From the NCBI GenBank assembly GCA_019044685.2, contig JAGTXX020000006.1, forward strand, positions 1,197,501 to 1,261,500: a stretch of 64,000 nt of DNA. The letters run 5' to 3'. This document shows positions 20,928 to 32,685 of this stretch, piece by piece (position 1 is the stretch's first letter; every line of letters starts with the position of its first letter). A model generated the notes under the pieces. It searched no databases. It saw nothing but the letters and a program-made list of their open reading frames with translations, and had not been told where the DNA came from. The position numbers and the translations under genes are program-made. The stretch comes from Nannochloris sp. 'desiccata'. Taxonomy: Eukaryota; Chlorophyta; Trebouxiophyceae; Chlorellales; Chlorellaceae.

Positions 20928-21651
20928 TTTGGCCCTGCGTGAAACAAGAGATGGTGAAACAAACGTTAGTTAGCTTGTAAATCATAAATTGAGTATTCTT
21001 CTATAGCCCACTGCATTTGATGAAGTCCTTTAGAGTTTTATTTAAGCCGCTGCCATCAAATGCCGCAACTGAGACTATTCGCTAAATAACTGCTCTAGCT
21101 GATATCAAAGTTGCTCTAAACCAAATCTAGTGTGCAAATATAGATTAATCCATTGCTGAACATATGTCTTGGTTGTTCAAGACTTCAAAATTTGCTGCTC
21201 AAAGGAGGGCCCAATCAAGCATCTGCAGCCGCCTCCAGCTCCTTTAAACTTAGTCCACTAGACGCACCTTTTCTATATAGCTAACGGCCAATATAGGCTA
21301 AAAGAGGAAGAGACAGGCTCAAAAACTTGCCTTAATAGTCCAAAAGAACTGCGGTGGCTTCGTGACTTGACCCAGGTCGAAATTCATTCCCTTGCCCAGA
21401 GTTTCGTTGAAAATACTTGTGTTCTTATTTTGCAACTACTTTTGGGGCCCCGTTACTCTTTCAAAATTGATGTCATAGCGCTTAAGCCAAGCAGAAGCTT
21501 CGGAACTACTTCCACCTCGCCCGTTAGACTCGAATTGTTTTCAAAAGTTTTATTATTTTTTGGAATTTTTTGCGATTTTATACTCATAAATCTTTGGATA
21601 ATTTTCATTTTGGTTATTATTTAAACGCCAGGGGTTCCCTAATTGACCATC
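20928..21651. promoter_or_regulatory. Divergent intergenic region, RPL32 / ING-Tudor
   Basis: 724 bp, the longest non-coding stretch in this half of the window. It must hold both promoters and possibly an RPL32 leader intron ending near 20934. An 85-codon plus-strand frame at 21367-21624 matches nothing. I could not find a tRNA or snoRNA. Confidence 0.35.
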
Positions 21652-22949
21652 ATGGGAGATCAAGTGATTTATTTGGAGAAATTCGTAGAACGTGAGTTAA
21701 TCTCCGGCGCTGAATGTCTTCCTATGACATCAATGAATGCAATGAATATAGATCTCAAGTATAAGTTTAAAAATACTCGCAGAATCCGGGGCTATGCCCG
21801 CGGAATTGAATAGAATTCTCAAAACGATCAGAGAGCTGGATTTCAAATACGAAGGTGAGTATGGCTTTAATTTTATTCTTTATATCTCCAGAGACCAGCT
21901 GCGTATGTCAATCCTAATACAAGCTATCAAATAATGCAGATCTTGCAAGCCAGGTCCAAGATGAATTCGATTTATTACTCAGCAAAGTACCTGGCAAAAC
22001 ACCGCCAGAAGAGATCACTGCCCTGCGCAAGAAAATCGAAGAGGAGCAAGCATTGCTAATTCAATGGGCAGAAGAAAAAGTACAACTTGCTCTCACAGGC
22101 CATGAACTCCTTGATTCTCAAATGGCTAACCTAGCAGATGATCTTGGCCTCTTTAGAGAAGAATTAGTTGAACAGGGAATAGAAGTCGATGGCTATGTCG
22201 ATGAGTATGCAATGGACGTCGCTCCACCAGAACCACAAGGTCGTCGTACTGGATCTCGAATGCAATTTGCTACACCATACGATTCTCTTGATCCTCAAGT
22301 CTCTCTGGAACCTCGCGGCGCCGGTGTCGGTGGTGGTAATAGAAAATCCAACCAAATTCCATTAACTTTATCTCGACAGCAATCTGGATACGGATCTGAA
22401 GGATACGGCACTGGTAGTGATGTAATAGGCTGGGATGCACCTAAGCAACAGCGTGGAGGAGGTAGTAGTAGAAGGAATAATGTAGGAGGGGCAGGGGCAG
22501 GAGCAGGAGATCAAGGGTATAATTCTCGTCGTAGAGCTGCTGCTGCGTCTGTTCATGCCACCACTGCTGCTGTTGCTGCGCTTGATGATGATGAATACGC
22601 GAATGGAGGTGGAGCAGTACCAAGATCTGATATGGAGCCTTATCAAGTAGCTGCAATGGCAGAGCTTGTTCCAGGGCTAGCGCATGCTGCAAGAGAACCA
22701 CAAGCGCCCGGTCGTCCTCTCACCGAACAAGATATCAATCAGAATCTTGTTGGTCGTATAGCAGAAGTGTATTGGCCTGACGAAACCAATCCATCCGGTA
22801 GTTTATGGTACTTAGTTAAAATAGAAAGTGTAGACTTACAGAGAATGACTGCTTCTATCAGATATCAAAATGGTGAGATGGAACCGGATTTGTCATTGTT
22901 AGAAGTAGCGAGGGATGAACACATGATGTTAGTAAATATGGCTGGATAG
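21652..22949 (+). CDS. ING-type N-terminal domain fused to a Tudor-like domain
   Basis: Exons 21652-21691, 21783-21854 and 21940-22949 encode 373 aa. The spliced N-terminus gives an ING-domain pattern: YLEKFVE, MPAELNRILKTIRELDFKYE, then DLASQVQDEFDLLLSKV and a coiled helix to about residue 115. In ING proteins this region dimerises and joins histone acetyltransferase or deacetylase complexes. A Gly/Arg/Ala-rich, probably disordered stretch follows. The last 75 residues resemble the Tudor domain of PDS5 or MSH6 type: NLVGRIAEVYWPDET, SLWYLVKIESVD and SIRYQNGEMEPDLSLLE. No PHD-finger cysteine cluster is present, although ING proteins normally end in one. Chromatin reading is inferred from the domains. 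Confidence 0.75.
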
Positions 22950-23193
22950 AAAGAGTGTCACAGTTAAAGTATATAGTGGTTAGTTAGTTACAACACAATG
23001 ATGTAAATTATATATTCTAATATGTTAAGTTCTATAGGTCTGTAATTGGCTGTTACTGTATCATTAATATTGGTAAAAAACAAGAAAAGAAAAAGAAAAG
23101 GGGCAGTTGTGACAGAGGGTTTAGGGAAACTCCTTAATTTTCATTTCATGGAGATTCAAAGTAAGCAATGGGATGCTGACAGATGTTCTTTAT

Positions 23194-25068
23194 TTAAGCC
23201 ACTAGGGTAGGTTGTTGTCGTCGCGAGGGTGTCTCTGGAGGACCAGGCATCCCCCCATCATTAAGAGAGGGAGGCCCTCGTCGCAGCGGTGAATAGAAAG
23301 CATCTGTTTCTTGATCCCTTACTTCCAACATGGCCAAATCTACTGGGGAGGGCTCCATACTGGAATTATTTGTAATAGGAATAGTGGTTGATTGCATTGC
23401 TGGAGGTGTCACGGTGGTTCTTACCCGCAGTGTAGTGGGTCTTAACGTTGGACGGGTTTGTGGCGGGAGAGGTAATGGAGAAGATTGTGTTGTTTTGGTA
23501 GCTGCAGCAACAGATTTGGTCACGGCATCAACATGACACATCACTGTTTTACGCATATAACGTTCTCTTGCCTTATCTTGTTCGTTCATTTGATTGGCAG
23601 CTGCTGCCCGGCGTTGCTGCAAGACCTCCATGCAAGAGAGATATTCTGCAGGGGTGAGGCCACGACAGCCTTCGGGATCATGAATACCTTGTGCAGCGAG
23701 CTCAGAAACAAGCTCAGATTCAAGTTCTGATTGGAGCTCTTGTCGTACAGCGCGTAAATCGCTGAGTGGGTGTGGGAAACGGCTGATGACTCCAGGACGT
23801 TCGTGCCCAACAGCTTCGTGGGAGAGTTCTTGGAGGAACTGGCTTCGGATTGCAGGGGTGGAAGCGGGAATTTGAGGATTTAGTGGCTGTTTATGTGGAG
23901 ATGTGGGGACAGCAGGGGAGCGTGGAGGGGTGTCTGAGGCAGATCTGGTATGAATTTTGGTCAAGGGTGGGATAGAAGAGTTGATAGTAGTGGCAAAGTT
24001 GCTGCTTGGCTGTCTTTGAAGAGGATTTGTGTCTGATTGCACCGGTGGTTGATAAGAAAATCTTTCTAAAATCTGCGATGCTTTTCCTGGCGCTGGTGGT
24101 GTTGGTGCAGATGCTGCTGCTCTGGGAGAGATGTCTTCAGCATCACTGCCATTCCAGTGGGGCGCTTGAGTTGTCAAAGGTTGCAATGGATTTGAGGTGC
24201 CTTGCTTCCACTGCAATAGCTCTTTAATACCATCTTCAAGCCTTTTTAACCTTTCAACAGCTTCAGGGTCAGCAGGTATCACTCGTGGTGGCTCCATTGC
24301 TGCAACAGTCCTTGAGGCGGCCACCAAAGGGGCGGGAACAGATATCGCAGTAAGACCCGGCACAGGAACTTGCACTGGTACCTGTTGCTCTACCGAAGTT
24401 GTCGATGCAATTTGCGAATGAGCCATAGCAATGCGTAGCATGCGTCGAGAGTGTTTCGCTTCTTTCTCAGCTGCGTCGACGTCTTTTTTTAGTCCTGCCA
24501 CGCTTGCTTGCAAAGCACCCACCTCAGCAATAGCATCCCCAAGCTGACCCTGCACCGAGACAATTAAAGACAATTAATCAAAGTATTAAATTAAGAATGA
24601 GTGTTTCTCCGTTCTTTCTCAGCCATTCATCTCCCTCACTTACCTTGACTCCTTTAACGTCCGCAGCCAACCTGTCCTGGACATATAAAAGATACTGCAC
24701 AGCCAACTGGGAAAGCTCGCACAATCTTCTTAAAGATTGGGGCGTTACTTCTGTAAGTGAATATTTTCGCAGATTGCCATGGGCAACAGAGGGAAGTATC
24801 TGTTCCAAAGTGTCCAAGTCGGCGTCTTTCACCTGCAACAGTGCAGACAATAAAGGGAAGTATAAATTGAGATTCGTCGAGGCCTTATTTTTTGAAATAA
24901 AATGGCACTCATTTAGTAAAATTGGTATATAGCATAAGTTCCTACCAGTCTATGAATGTCGATTCTATCGAGAGCTGTCCAGTCAATGCGGCCTTGGGGC
25001 TGTTCAAACCGAAAGGCCGGCGGTGAGCTGCTGGCAGGAGCATTGCTACTCCTCTTGTGCCGTGTCAT
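23194..25068 (-). CDS. DZIP1-like protein (ciliary basal-body/transition-zone family)
   Basis: Minus-strand exons 25068-24946, 24832-24644 and 24549-23194, all in phase 0, encode 555 aa. The spliced N-terminus carries the DZIP1/DZIP1L pattern: FRFEQPQGRIDWTALDRIDI, DADLDTLEQILPSVAHGNL, then LRRLCELSQLAVQYLLYVQD, followed by a coiled coil (GALQASVAGLKKDV). Animal DZIP1 acts at the ciliary base in cilium assembly and Hedgehog signalling. The usual C2H2 zinc finger after the N-terminal domain is not evident. The rest is Pro/Ser/Gln-rich and poorly conserved. A ciliary role is inferred from the family. The start at 25068 is the first ATG upstream of the conserved region. The gene is divergent from COM1. 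Confidence 0.7.
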
Positions 25069-25642
25069 TCCAATGGAATGTATGGGGATAACACGATTTT
25101 GCTTAAGAGATTGTTAACGATTACAAAGGTCAATAATGTAGCTGGTACGTAGGAGAAAAGGTGGGCTGTGGTCAAAGTAATGTCATCCAGCGGCGGGATT
25201 CAAAGTCTGACTTCAACTCCCACTTAATAACCCGTTCCGGGATTCTGTAATATAAAATTTAGTAGCGAAAATAGATTCTTGTCCATTATACGGTCATTTC
25301 AGCTAGGAAAGGGGTCCGAAACGACTGGAGAAAATTGAATCTCAGTTGTCAAAGGCGACATCAGGCAAAGCACGTCAATTCCTGGCATATATTTTTAGCT
25401 TCGAAGAGGTTTATGGCATTTCATATCTACCTATTAAACTGGGAAACAGTATAGAGTACATAGCTGCGAGCAATAAGAGCCAAGATTGTAATCAAACGTC
25501 ATGTTGGCCTTGCGACAGCTCGATCACGAGGAGACTGAGGCAAGAAGAAACGCAGCTTGAGCTAATCTGATCACCTTGGTTTAAATACATATTCACATCC
25601 TTTCGTGACCCTAAGATATCAGAAGCTGGGCTGAGGAGTAAT
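25069..25642. promoter_or_regulatory. Divergent intergenic region, DZIP1-like / COM1
   Basis: 574 bp between two divergent start codons. A 74-codon plus-strand frame (25346-25570) has no family similarity. Otherwise I see only AT-rich leader-like sequence. Confidence 0.35.
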
Positions 25643-26917
25643 ATGTGCTCTGAGAATCAATCCAAGCTCCCTTTAACCGAGCCTCTCAGCCCTCTGGTGC
25701 CCCAAGCTGAAGTAGTTGCACTCCGGGAAGAATGTGAAACCTTGCGTCATGAAGCCTCTCGCTTGCGCAGCGCTCTTGATCAAGAGCAGGCCCACCGACA
25801 ACGGTTAGAGCAGGAATGTGCCGCCGACCGACAACGGGCTGAGCGCTATTACCTTGATCGCCAAGACTATAAACAACATCTGCGTGAAGCTGCATCTGCC
25901 TATCAAGAGCTTAAAACTGCATATCGCCGCATAAAATCCTCAACTATAACAATTAAAAACCCCAACACCATTATTACTACAGCAGCAACCGAAGTCCGTG
26001 GACACGCAACAGTGGCACCTGAAGAAGAACAGGATAAACTGGAAGAGTCACCCACGCAGGCGCTTCCAGTAGAGGAACAGAACTGGGGATTTCCTTTGTT
26101 AACGCAGCGTAACAACCCCCATCCTGTCACTATTAAGAAGGAAGAAGTCAATGTGGTGAAAGAGGAAGAAGAAGAAGTCGATGAGGAGTCACAGGCAGTT
26201 GCCAATATAAATATTATTGTAGATCAGCCGTCATCGAATTCTCCTAAGCATAGACCAGCTTGGAAGAAAGCAGTCCGTACAAGGAGATTACTAGAAGGTG
26301 GAGAGCGTAAAGATAAAAACGAAGAGGAAGAAGGAGAAGATATTTTCTTACAGCCTCAAGCAAAGAAATGGGCACCAGACCGCCCTGCGGTTGCTAGACA
26401 ACAAGCATTCACAGCACAGGCTCGTGTTGCTCCTTCTAACTTACCTAATCCAGAAGCACCACCTCGGCAGCAGCAGCAACAGCAGCGTGGCCAGTCCCTG
26501 CCTAATGGGGCCTTCAAGCATCAAGAGGTTATTAGGAAACGCAAAGACCGGGAAAAGTTAGAAGGATTTGAATGTCAAGATTGCAAACGATTCTACGATG
26601 CAATGGAAAAATGGGGTGCTATCGGCGTTTTACCACAATGCCAGCATCATGTAAATCCAAAAACAGCAGCGGCACGAGCAGGAGCGGCGCCAGTTGGTAA
26701 TGGAGCGGCACTGCAGCAGCAGGCTCGGCAGGCAAATTTACGTAATGAGCTTCGTGCTGGTGCTTCTAGACATAGATATTTATTTGAGCCCCCTCTCACT
26801 CCTAAAGGATTCTGGGATTTAGGCTTTAGTCCACCAAAAAATGCAAGTCAAGAAGAGGCAGAGAGAGTGCCGTCACGTCCTTCAAGTGCTCCAGACTCTT
26901 TCAATTCTCACCGCTAA
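25643..26917 (+). CDS. COM1: DNA endonuclease activator COM1/CtIP/Sae2 homologue
   Basis: This family activates MRE11 to trim DNA ends at double-strand breaks, starting homologous recombination and clearing SPO11 in meiosis. The single exon encodes 424 aa. The N-terminus (about 20-100) is a coiled coil typical of the tetramerisation region. The middle is acidic and Gln-rich with a CAG/CAA tract near 26465-26490. The C-terminus holds the diagnostic domain: EGFECQDCKRFYDAMEKWG with CxxC at residues 311 and 314, then the RHR motif in SRHRYLFEPPLTPKGFWDLG (about 375-394). The acidic-basic middle contains several SQ or TQ sites. It converges on LIP2. Confidence 0.9.
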   Translation: MCSENQSKLPLTEPLSPLVPQAEVVALREECETLRHEASRLRSALDQEQAHRQRLEQECAADRQRAERYYLDRQDYKQHLREAASAYQELKTAYRRIKSSTITIKNPNTIITTAATEVRGHATVAPEEEQDKLEESPTQALPVEEQNWGFPLLTQRNNPHPVTIKKEEVNVVKEEEEEVDEESQAVANINIIVDQPSSNSPKHRPAWKKAVRTRRLLEGGERKDKNEEEEGEDIFLQPQAKKWAPDRPAVARQQAFTAQARVAPSNLPNPEAPPRQQQQQQRGQSLPNGAFKHQEVIRKRKDREKLEGFECQDCKRFYDAMEKWGAIGVLPQCQHHVNPKTAAARAGAAPVGNGAALQQQARQANLRNELRAGASRHRYLFEPPLTPKGFWDLGFSPPKNASQEEAERVPSRPSSAPDSFNSHR

Positions 26918-27098
26918 TTACTTTTATTTAATCTTTTATCAGTATTAATTTTCAGCTTAACAAGTATCGTTTTTACCTTTTTTCACTGTGTATAATAAGG
27001 CAATATAATTATCATTGATATAATTATCTAGATCAAATTCAACCTAAACAAACAGATAAAGAAAGAAAGAAAGAAACATCAAGTCCCCGCTCCACTTC

Positions 27099-28054
27099 TT
27101 ACATCTTTCCAAGAGATGCGTTCGCTTTCAACAAGGTATGAACATCTGGTAACCAGGAAATACCCTCAAATCCCAATCTCTTTGCAGCACTCTCAGCCAA
27201 AACATTTGCCGCGTCATCTAAACTAGGGCCTGTACTTTCTGACTCTTTCTCCAAAGAGGTAACTTGTCGTTCAGCGTCGCCGCATGGTACTATATCGGAA
27301 AACGCTGACAAGTCAGTAGACACATTCATTGCAAGACCATGACGAGTGTACCCACCAGAAACAGCGACACCGATAGCACCAAGTTTTCTATTTTCAACCC
27401 AAACACCAGTCTTACCACAGATTCTTCCCTGCAATAAAGATTGAATGAATGGATAAAAAAGCAACTAGGGTTCTACTTTTTTTGTTTACTTGAATATGAT
27501 AGGAAAGTTGAATTACTTTTCCTCAGCGTACCCTTGCTTTAACTCCAAATTTGGCTGCTGTATCGATCATTATATCTTCCAATGTTTCTACATACTTTCT
27601 GGGCCCTAAATGAAGCTCCCTTAAATTAACTATAGGGTAAAGGATGAGCTGACCAGGGCCGTGATATGTAGTCTCGCCGCCCCGAGGAGACGTGGCTATT
27701 TCTGCCCCAGAGGCAAGAGCTTTATTCATACCATCGGGAAAGTCAGCGTCACTGCCACGCTTGCCCATCGTGTAGACTGGGGAATGCTGTAGAAAGGAAA
27801 AAAAAAGAGGAGGCGGCGTTGGAGGATCTCAGCAAAAAGGCGGTGGTTTCAATTGCTTGATAAAAACATTGCTAAGCTAGTTGGTTTGCTCTCGCCACAT
27901 CATTGCATCGTCTTCTTCTATTTACCTGAAGCAAGATCATGGTGTCTTCTATAGTGCCAAGCTTGCGCTGCTGGAATATTGCCTCTTGAAGAGCCATGAT
28001 CACTTTATACCCAGCAGGAACAGCATTCAATTTGGTGACCCTCAGTATAGACAT
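27099..28054 (-). CDS. LIP2: Lipoyl(octanoyl) transferase
   Basis: This LipB-family enzyme moves octanoate from acyl carrier protein to lipoyl domains, the step before LipA sulphur insertion. Minus-strand exons 28054-27926, 27786-27532 and 27428-27099, all in phase 0, encode 237 aa. The family signatures are HSPVYTMGKRG, the substrate-site RGGETTYHGPGQLILYPI, and the cofactor-lysine region IGVAVSGGYTRHGLAMNV followed by the catalytic cysteine in DIVPCGD. The N-terminus is short and shows only a weak presequence, so targeting to mitochondria or plastid cannot be told. The divergent partner PDCD2 starts only about 170 bp away. Confidence 0.93.
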
Positions 28055-28225
28055 GGTGGTGGATACTATGAGAATTTAGAATTGTAATTAGAATGCATGA
28101 TGATCGTAAATATGTGATTAGATCAAGGTCAAAATTGGAGGTAGTCGGCGCAAGCGCTTAAAAACTGCCCAAAATTCTGTAATCTGTAGCAATTCTGGCG
28201 TCTGTGTATAATATTCTGATTTATT

Positions 28226-29684
28226 ATGTCACCTAGAAGCTTAAAGATCGCCCGCCCAGGCGATCTACTATGGCCGGGCACACGGATTAATCCCATCAAA
28301 TGGTATGTGGGTGGCCAACCATGGTACCCTGCAGAATGCGGTGTTCCTGACCTTTCACAGCTTACATGCGGTGTATGTGGGGAGAGAGTGAAACACATGC
28401 TTCACGTAAGTAGTACTAAGTTTGCTTTGCATTCAAAATTTTAAAACACATTTTATTTTACTTACCACCGCCTCCCTGTGCCCCTTCTTACTTTTGCAGG
28501 TCTCGTTGCCTCCTGAAGAAGACAGCAAGGACCCGACTACCCACGCCTTAATGCATCTATACGTATGTAGTAAACTTGACTGTGGAAAAGAGTCCCGGAG
28601 TTGGCGAGCTCTTCGCTGTCAATGGCGCTCACCAATAACAACAGCGACGCAAGAAAACCCAAAGAAAAGCAGTGAAAAAAACACAAATGTCACATCAGAA
28701 AAAAAGCCAGCAACGACTCTAAGTACAGCAGGATGGGGTCTAGGCGATAGTAGTAAACAAGCTGATGGCAAACCAGCTTCAAGCGGCTTTGATTTCTCAG
28801 ATTTAGAGGCAGCACTTGATGCCATGAACAAGAAAACCACCCTGGTTGCCTCGAGAAATGCAAGTAAATCAGCATTAGCAGCTGAAAAGGAAAAAGGGAA
28901 ACTAGAAGAGTTAGATGTAGATTTATTACAGCTAGAAGATGAACCCATTCCCTTGCCCGGGTTTTATTTAGACGTGGTCGAGAGTCAATCAATAGAGAAT
29001 CCAATGGAAAAACTCAATGGCCACAGCGGTGGTGGTGGTGGTGATAAGAAGAACAATGATGATTCTTGTGTGCATGTTTACGAGCTACTACAAAAGTACG
29101 GAGTAAATACATCGGAGGGGGACATAGAGCGTCTGATTAATTACGCAGATGATGAAGAAGAGGAAGAGGGGGACAAAATTCGAAAGCAAAAACGTGCAGG
29201 TAGCAGCAGTTGTGGTGGTGGTGGTCTTAAATTAAAGGAAGAGCCTGCCGACCCTATAACATGGGATGGTGAAGGCTATGAAGAAGATGTAGTATTATCT
29301 TTAGAAGGACGTAAAGGAGTAGATCAAACATTTCTTAAATTTATGAAGAAACTGCAACGTATCCCTGATCAATGTGTGAGGCAAGGTCGAGGTGACGGGA
29401 TATTATGGCCGTCGAGTAGCAGAAACGTACCAGAGCCAGGTGTGTGTTCTAGCTGCGGTGCAGCACGTGTTTTTGAGTATCAATTAATGGCTCCAACGAT
29501 AGCTGCGCTGGAAGAGTCTGCTGATTGGTTGAAAGAAGAAGGCGTGGAAGATGGGGCCGTGGAACGACCGCCAGTTTCATGGGATTGGGTGACTGTAGCG
29601 GTGTTTGGGTGCCGAAAGCGGTGCTTTGAGGGATCAAAAGGAGTGTACAGAGAGGAAAAGGTGGTTGTATGTGAAGAAGAATAG
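28226..29684 (+). CDS. PDCD2: PDCD2-family protein
   Basis: Exons 28226-28405 and 28500-29684 (phase 0) encode 454 aa. PDCD2 proteins act as chaperones for ribosomal protein uS5 and help 40S subunit maturation. The N-terminal part has a zinc-binding style CGVPDLSQLTCGVCGERVKH, then VSLPPEEDSK and LYVCSKLDCGKESRSWRALR. A long acidic, Ser/Lys-rich insert of about 200 residues follows and includes a poly-Gly run. The C-terminal PDCD2_C domain shows FMKKLQRIPDQCVRQGR, VPEPGVCSSCGAARVFEYQL and a final VSWDWVTVAVFGC. The first ATG is used. It is followed on the same strand by PSAD. Confidence 0.9.
29027..29044 (+). repeat. GGT trinucleotide tract coding poly-Gly
   Basis: About six GGT units in the PDCD2 insert, giving a short poly-Gly run. 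A second shorter GGT run lies near 29214-29224 in the same gene. Confidence 0.8.
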
Positions 29685-29790
29685 CAATTTGAATGTGTAA
29701 GACTTTGTATAGAGAAAAGTAAAAGCTTTCGAAAAAAAGAAATGATCCCTGGGACAATTGAATCGGCAAAATGATTCTGATATAATCAAT

Positions 29791-29799
29791 TATAAAAAG
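29791..29799 (+). promoter_or_regulatory. Candidate TATA box of PSAD
   Basis: TATAAAAAG lies 98 bp before the PSAD ATG, in a stretch just downstream of the PDCD2 3' end. Spacing and match fit a TATA box of a strongly expressed photosynthesis gene. No transcript data are available to confirm it. Confidence 0.45.
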
Positions 29800-29888
29800 A
29801 CAACCCGCAGAGGTTATTTGCCACTGTCGCAGCTCTTCCTCTTTATTCTAATTAAGTAGCTCTAATTTAATAAAGGGTTGTAGTAACC

Positions 29889-30856
29889 ATGCAGACTGCT
29901 CTCAAGATGAATGTGCTGTCTCAACAGCGCGCTTTCAATGGCGCCAAGGTGACTGCTCAGAAGCCCGTTTCCGCCCGCATGGCCCGTGTCGTTGTCCGTG
30001 CTGAAGCCGCTGAGGCTCCCAAAGAGGCTCCCAAGGTCTGGACCGCTCCTACTCTCGACCCCAACACTCCTTCCCCGATCTTCGGTGGCAGCACTGGTAG
30101 GTTTTTATTCATTTTCGGCAGTTAAATGCATATAGAATACTATAGTAATATGATCAGCAAGATCTGAAAGCTGAGGGTTTGATCGTGAGCTCGCTGAGCG
30201 TCCCTAGACAGGGTTGACAATGATACTAAGGATAAACAGAACGTTAATTGTTCCGATATTTATACTTGCAGGCGGCCTTTTGCGCCAAGCTCAGGTCGAG
30301 GAGTTCCATGTTATCACATGGGAAGCCAAGAAAGAGCAGATCTTCGAGATGCCCACTGGCGGTGCTGCTATCATGCGCCAGGGTCCCAATCTTCTCAAGC
30401 TTGCCCGTAAGGAACAGTGCCTTGCTCTCCTTACCCAGCTCCGCACCAAGTTCAAGACCGATGGTGCTATCTACCGTGTATTCCCCAACGGAGAGGTGCA
30501 ATACCTCCACCCCAAGGTAAGCCTTGCGTGTTGAATTAAATTATTAATCAGTCGGGGAAATTGTCCACCGGTGATCAACCTCTTAAACGTTATTGGATTC
30601 GATTACTTCTCTGTGCAGGATGGAACTTACCCCGAGAAGGTAGCTAAGTCCAGGTAAGATTGACAATCTAAATTTAAAAATAGAATATTGAAAATTCCTT
30701 TCCTTATGATTATTTTCCATGACCCGCTGCTGACTCTTTTGTTCTCTTGTCTTAATATATCGCAGGCAGCAATCCAACACCAATATGCGCCGCATTGGAC
30801 AGAATGTTGAGCCCGTTACCATCAAGTTCTCTGGCAAAGGAGCCATGGACCTTTAA
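29889..30856 (+). CDS. PSAD: Photosystem I reaction centre subunit II
   Basis: PsaD is the stromal photosystem I subunit that docks ferredoxin. Exons 29889-30096, 30272-30516, 30619-30653 and 30766-30856 encode 192 aa. Residues 1 to about 37 are a plastid transit peptide with a [10 protein letters not shown] cleavage region. The mature part shows [77 protein letters not shown] and YPEKV. It ends in the basic-to-C-terminal NPVTIKF-like [11 protein letters not shown]. The splice between GGSTG and GLLRQAQ restores the invariant family sequence. Three introns, more than in most genes here. Codon use is biased to C-ending codons (GCC, CTC, AAG), as expected for high expression. Confidence 0.98.
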
Positions 30857-31173
30857 ATGTCTTTCAAGCTGCTTCGTAAAATTTTGTTAGAGAAACGGAG
30901 CGTCTTGAAAGCATGTTAAGAGTGCATGTAGATGTGGTCGTTTAATTGTTTAGTTTAGTGATAATTAATGACCGGCCACAACCCCTTAAAACAGAGAAGA
31001 TGAGCTGCCGATAAAAACCAATATTCAACTGAGAAAGAGGTCGTATTACAGAAATAAATATACCTCGTATGTAACCTATGTTCAAAAAAGAATACACCGA
31101 ACAATGAGAAAGTGATGCCACCGGCATTTGCAAATTCAGTTTAATTATAATAATTAATGATAACAAAACACAT
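30857..31173. other. Convergent intergenic region, PSAD / VPS4
   Basis: 317 bp between two stops, AT-rich, presumably both 3' UTRs. Nothing else seen. Confidence 0.45.
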
Positions 31174-32685
31174 TTAGCCTTCTTCGCCAAACTCGCTAGT
31201 GAATTTCTCATAACTCTCCAAATCTTTTGCACTCACGGTAGGTCTCGCCCTCAACAAAACTTTTTCAAAATCTCTCATACTAATATTTGGAGGGTGCACT
31301 TGCATAGCATGTCCGGCCTCTGCCAATGACTGCAACGTCGCAGCAAAGGCACCAGGATCACCAGGTGAGCATGGTTCTAACGCTGGTTGTCCATTTGGTA
31401 AAGTTAGTTTCTTAAAATGCGTTGCATCTTGTGTTTTTCTCACAGGTTGCATTAAAACATCTTTGACCACTACGGAAATATCAGACCCTGAAAATCCTTC
31501 AGTTGCTGCACCGAGCGCTTCATAATCCTGTTGAGTTAACGCATTTGGGGTATCTCCCAAATGTATTTTAAACATGTTTGCACGTGCAGGTGATTCTGGG
31601 AGTGGAATGTAAATACGTTTATCAAATCGTCGTCTCACCGCTTGATCTAATGCATATGGTAAATTAGTAGCACCAAGCATTAAGACACGTTTTTCATCAT
31701 TATTATGTCCCACACCCTGCATTTGTACTAAGAATTCGGTTTTAATACGTCTGGCTGCTTCACTCTCCCCTTCTCCACGAGAGCTACACAACGCATCAAT
31801 CTCATCAATAAAAATAATCGACGGTGCCTTTTCTCGTGCCAATGCAAACAAACTATTCACTAATTTCTCACTCTCTCCCATCCATTTAGACACTAAATCG
31901 GAAGAAGAGACTGAAAAGAAGGTGGAATCTGCTTCGGTGGCTACAGCTTTAGCCAAGTACGATTTTCCCGTACCAGGAGGGCCATATAATAAAATACCAC
32001 TCCACGGTTTTCTTTTGCCGGTGAAAAATTGAGGAAACTTTACTGGAAGGATGACAGCTTCCTTCAAGGCGTCTTTAGCACCCTCCAATCCAGCAACATC
32101 GTCCCATTTGACGTTAGGTTTTTCAGTCACAATGGCGTCGCCAAGAGAGGCTTTCAAGCTATCCATTTCCTCTTCTTTGCCTTTTGTTTTGGCGCCGGTT
32201 GCCGTGGCATTGGCACCGCCACCGCTCGCTCCTCCATCGCCTTGCTGCTGCCCTTTTAAAGCTTCTTTTAAAGACTCGGCTCGTGTAAGATAATCAGCAC
32301 ACTGCATTTCAAATTAACTCGGCGCCAATTATCTAATCAAGGTCAAGGCAATAACAGCGAGGAAAACATAATTAAAAAAAAAACTCTTCATACCTTGGCT
32401 CGAATAGCTTCCTTGGATGTAGGATTTTTATCGTATTTCATATGTACCGTGAAATACTCTACAGCCTGCATATAATAATTCTTGGCTTCCTCCCATTCGT
32501 TCCTATTATCAGCTTCTACTGCTAACTTGGCATACTCTGTAAAAAGAGGGAAACCGGCAATAGTAGCGGCGGGAATTAAACCTCAAGTTCAGAAAAGAGA
32601 AACGATAACGCAGGCCAAACCTGGAACTCATTGGCCAGTGCATCATATGCTCACCAATAGCTTTGCCTTTAAAGTCTCCTATCAT
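31174..32685 (-). CDS. VPS4: Vacuolar protein sorting-associated protein 4 (AAA ATPase)
   Basis: VPS4 disassembles ESCRT-III filaments in multivesicular-body sorting and membrane scission. Minus-strand exons 32685-32655, 32536-32394 and 32301-31174 encode 433 aa, the family length. The MIT domain (about 1-75) is made by all three exons and includes [20 protein letters not shown] and [18 protein letters not shown]. The AAA cassette has Walker A GPPGTGKS (165-172), Walker B IIFIDEID (about 220-227), sensor [10 protein letters not shown], and arginine fingers in [11 protein letters not shown]. The beta domain and C-terminal helix ([17 protein letters not shown]) complete it. The 31-bp first exon is inferred from the joined MIDFK-like VPS4 start. 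It is divergent from PLAA. Confidence 0.95.
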
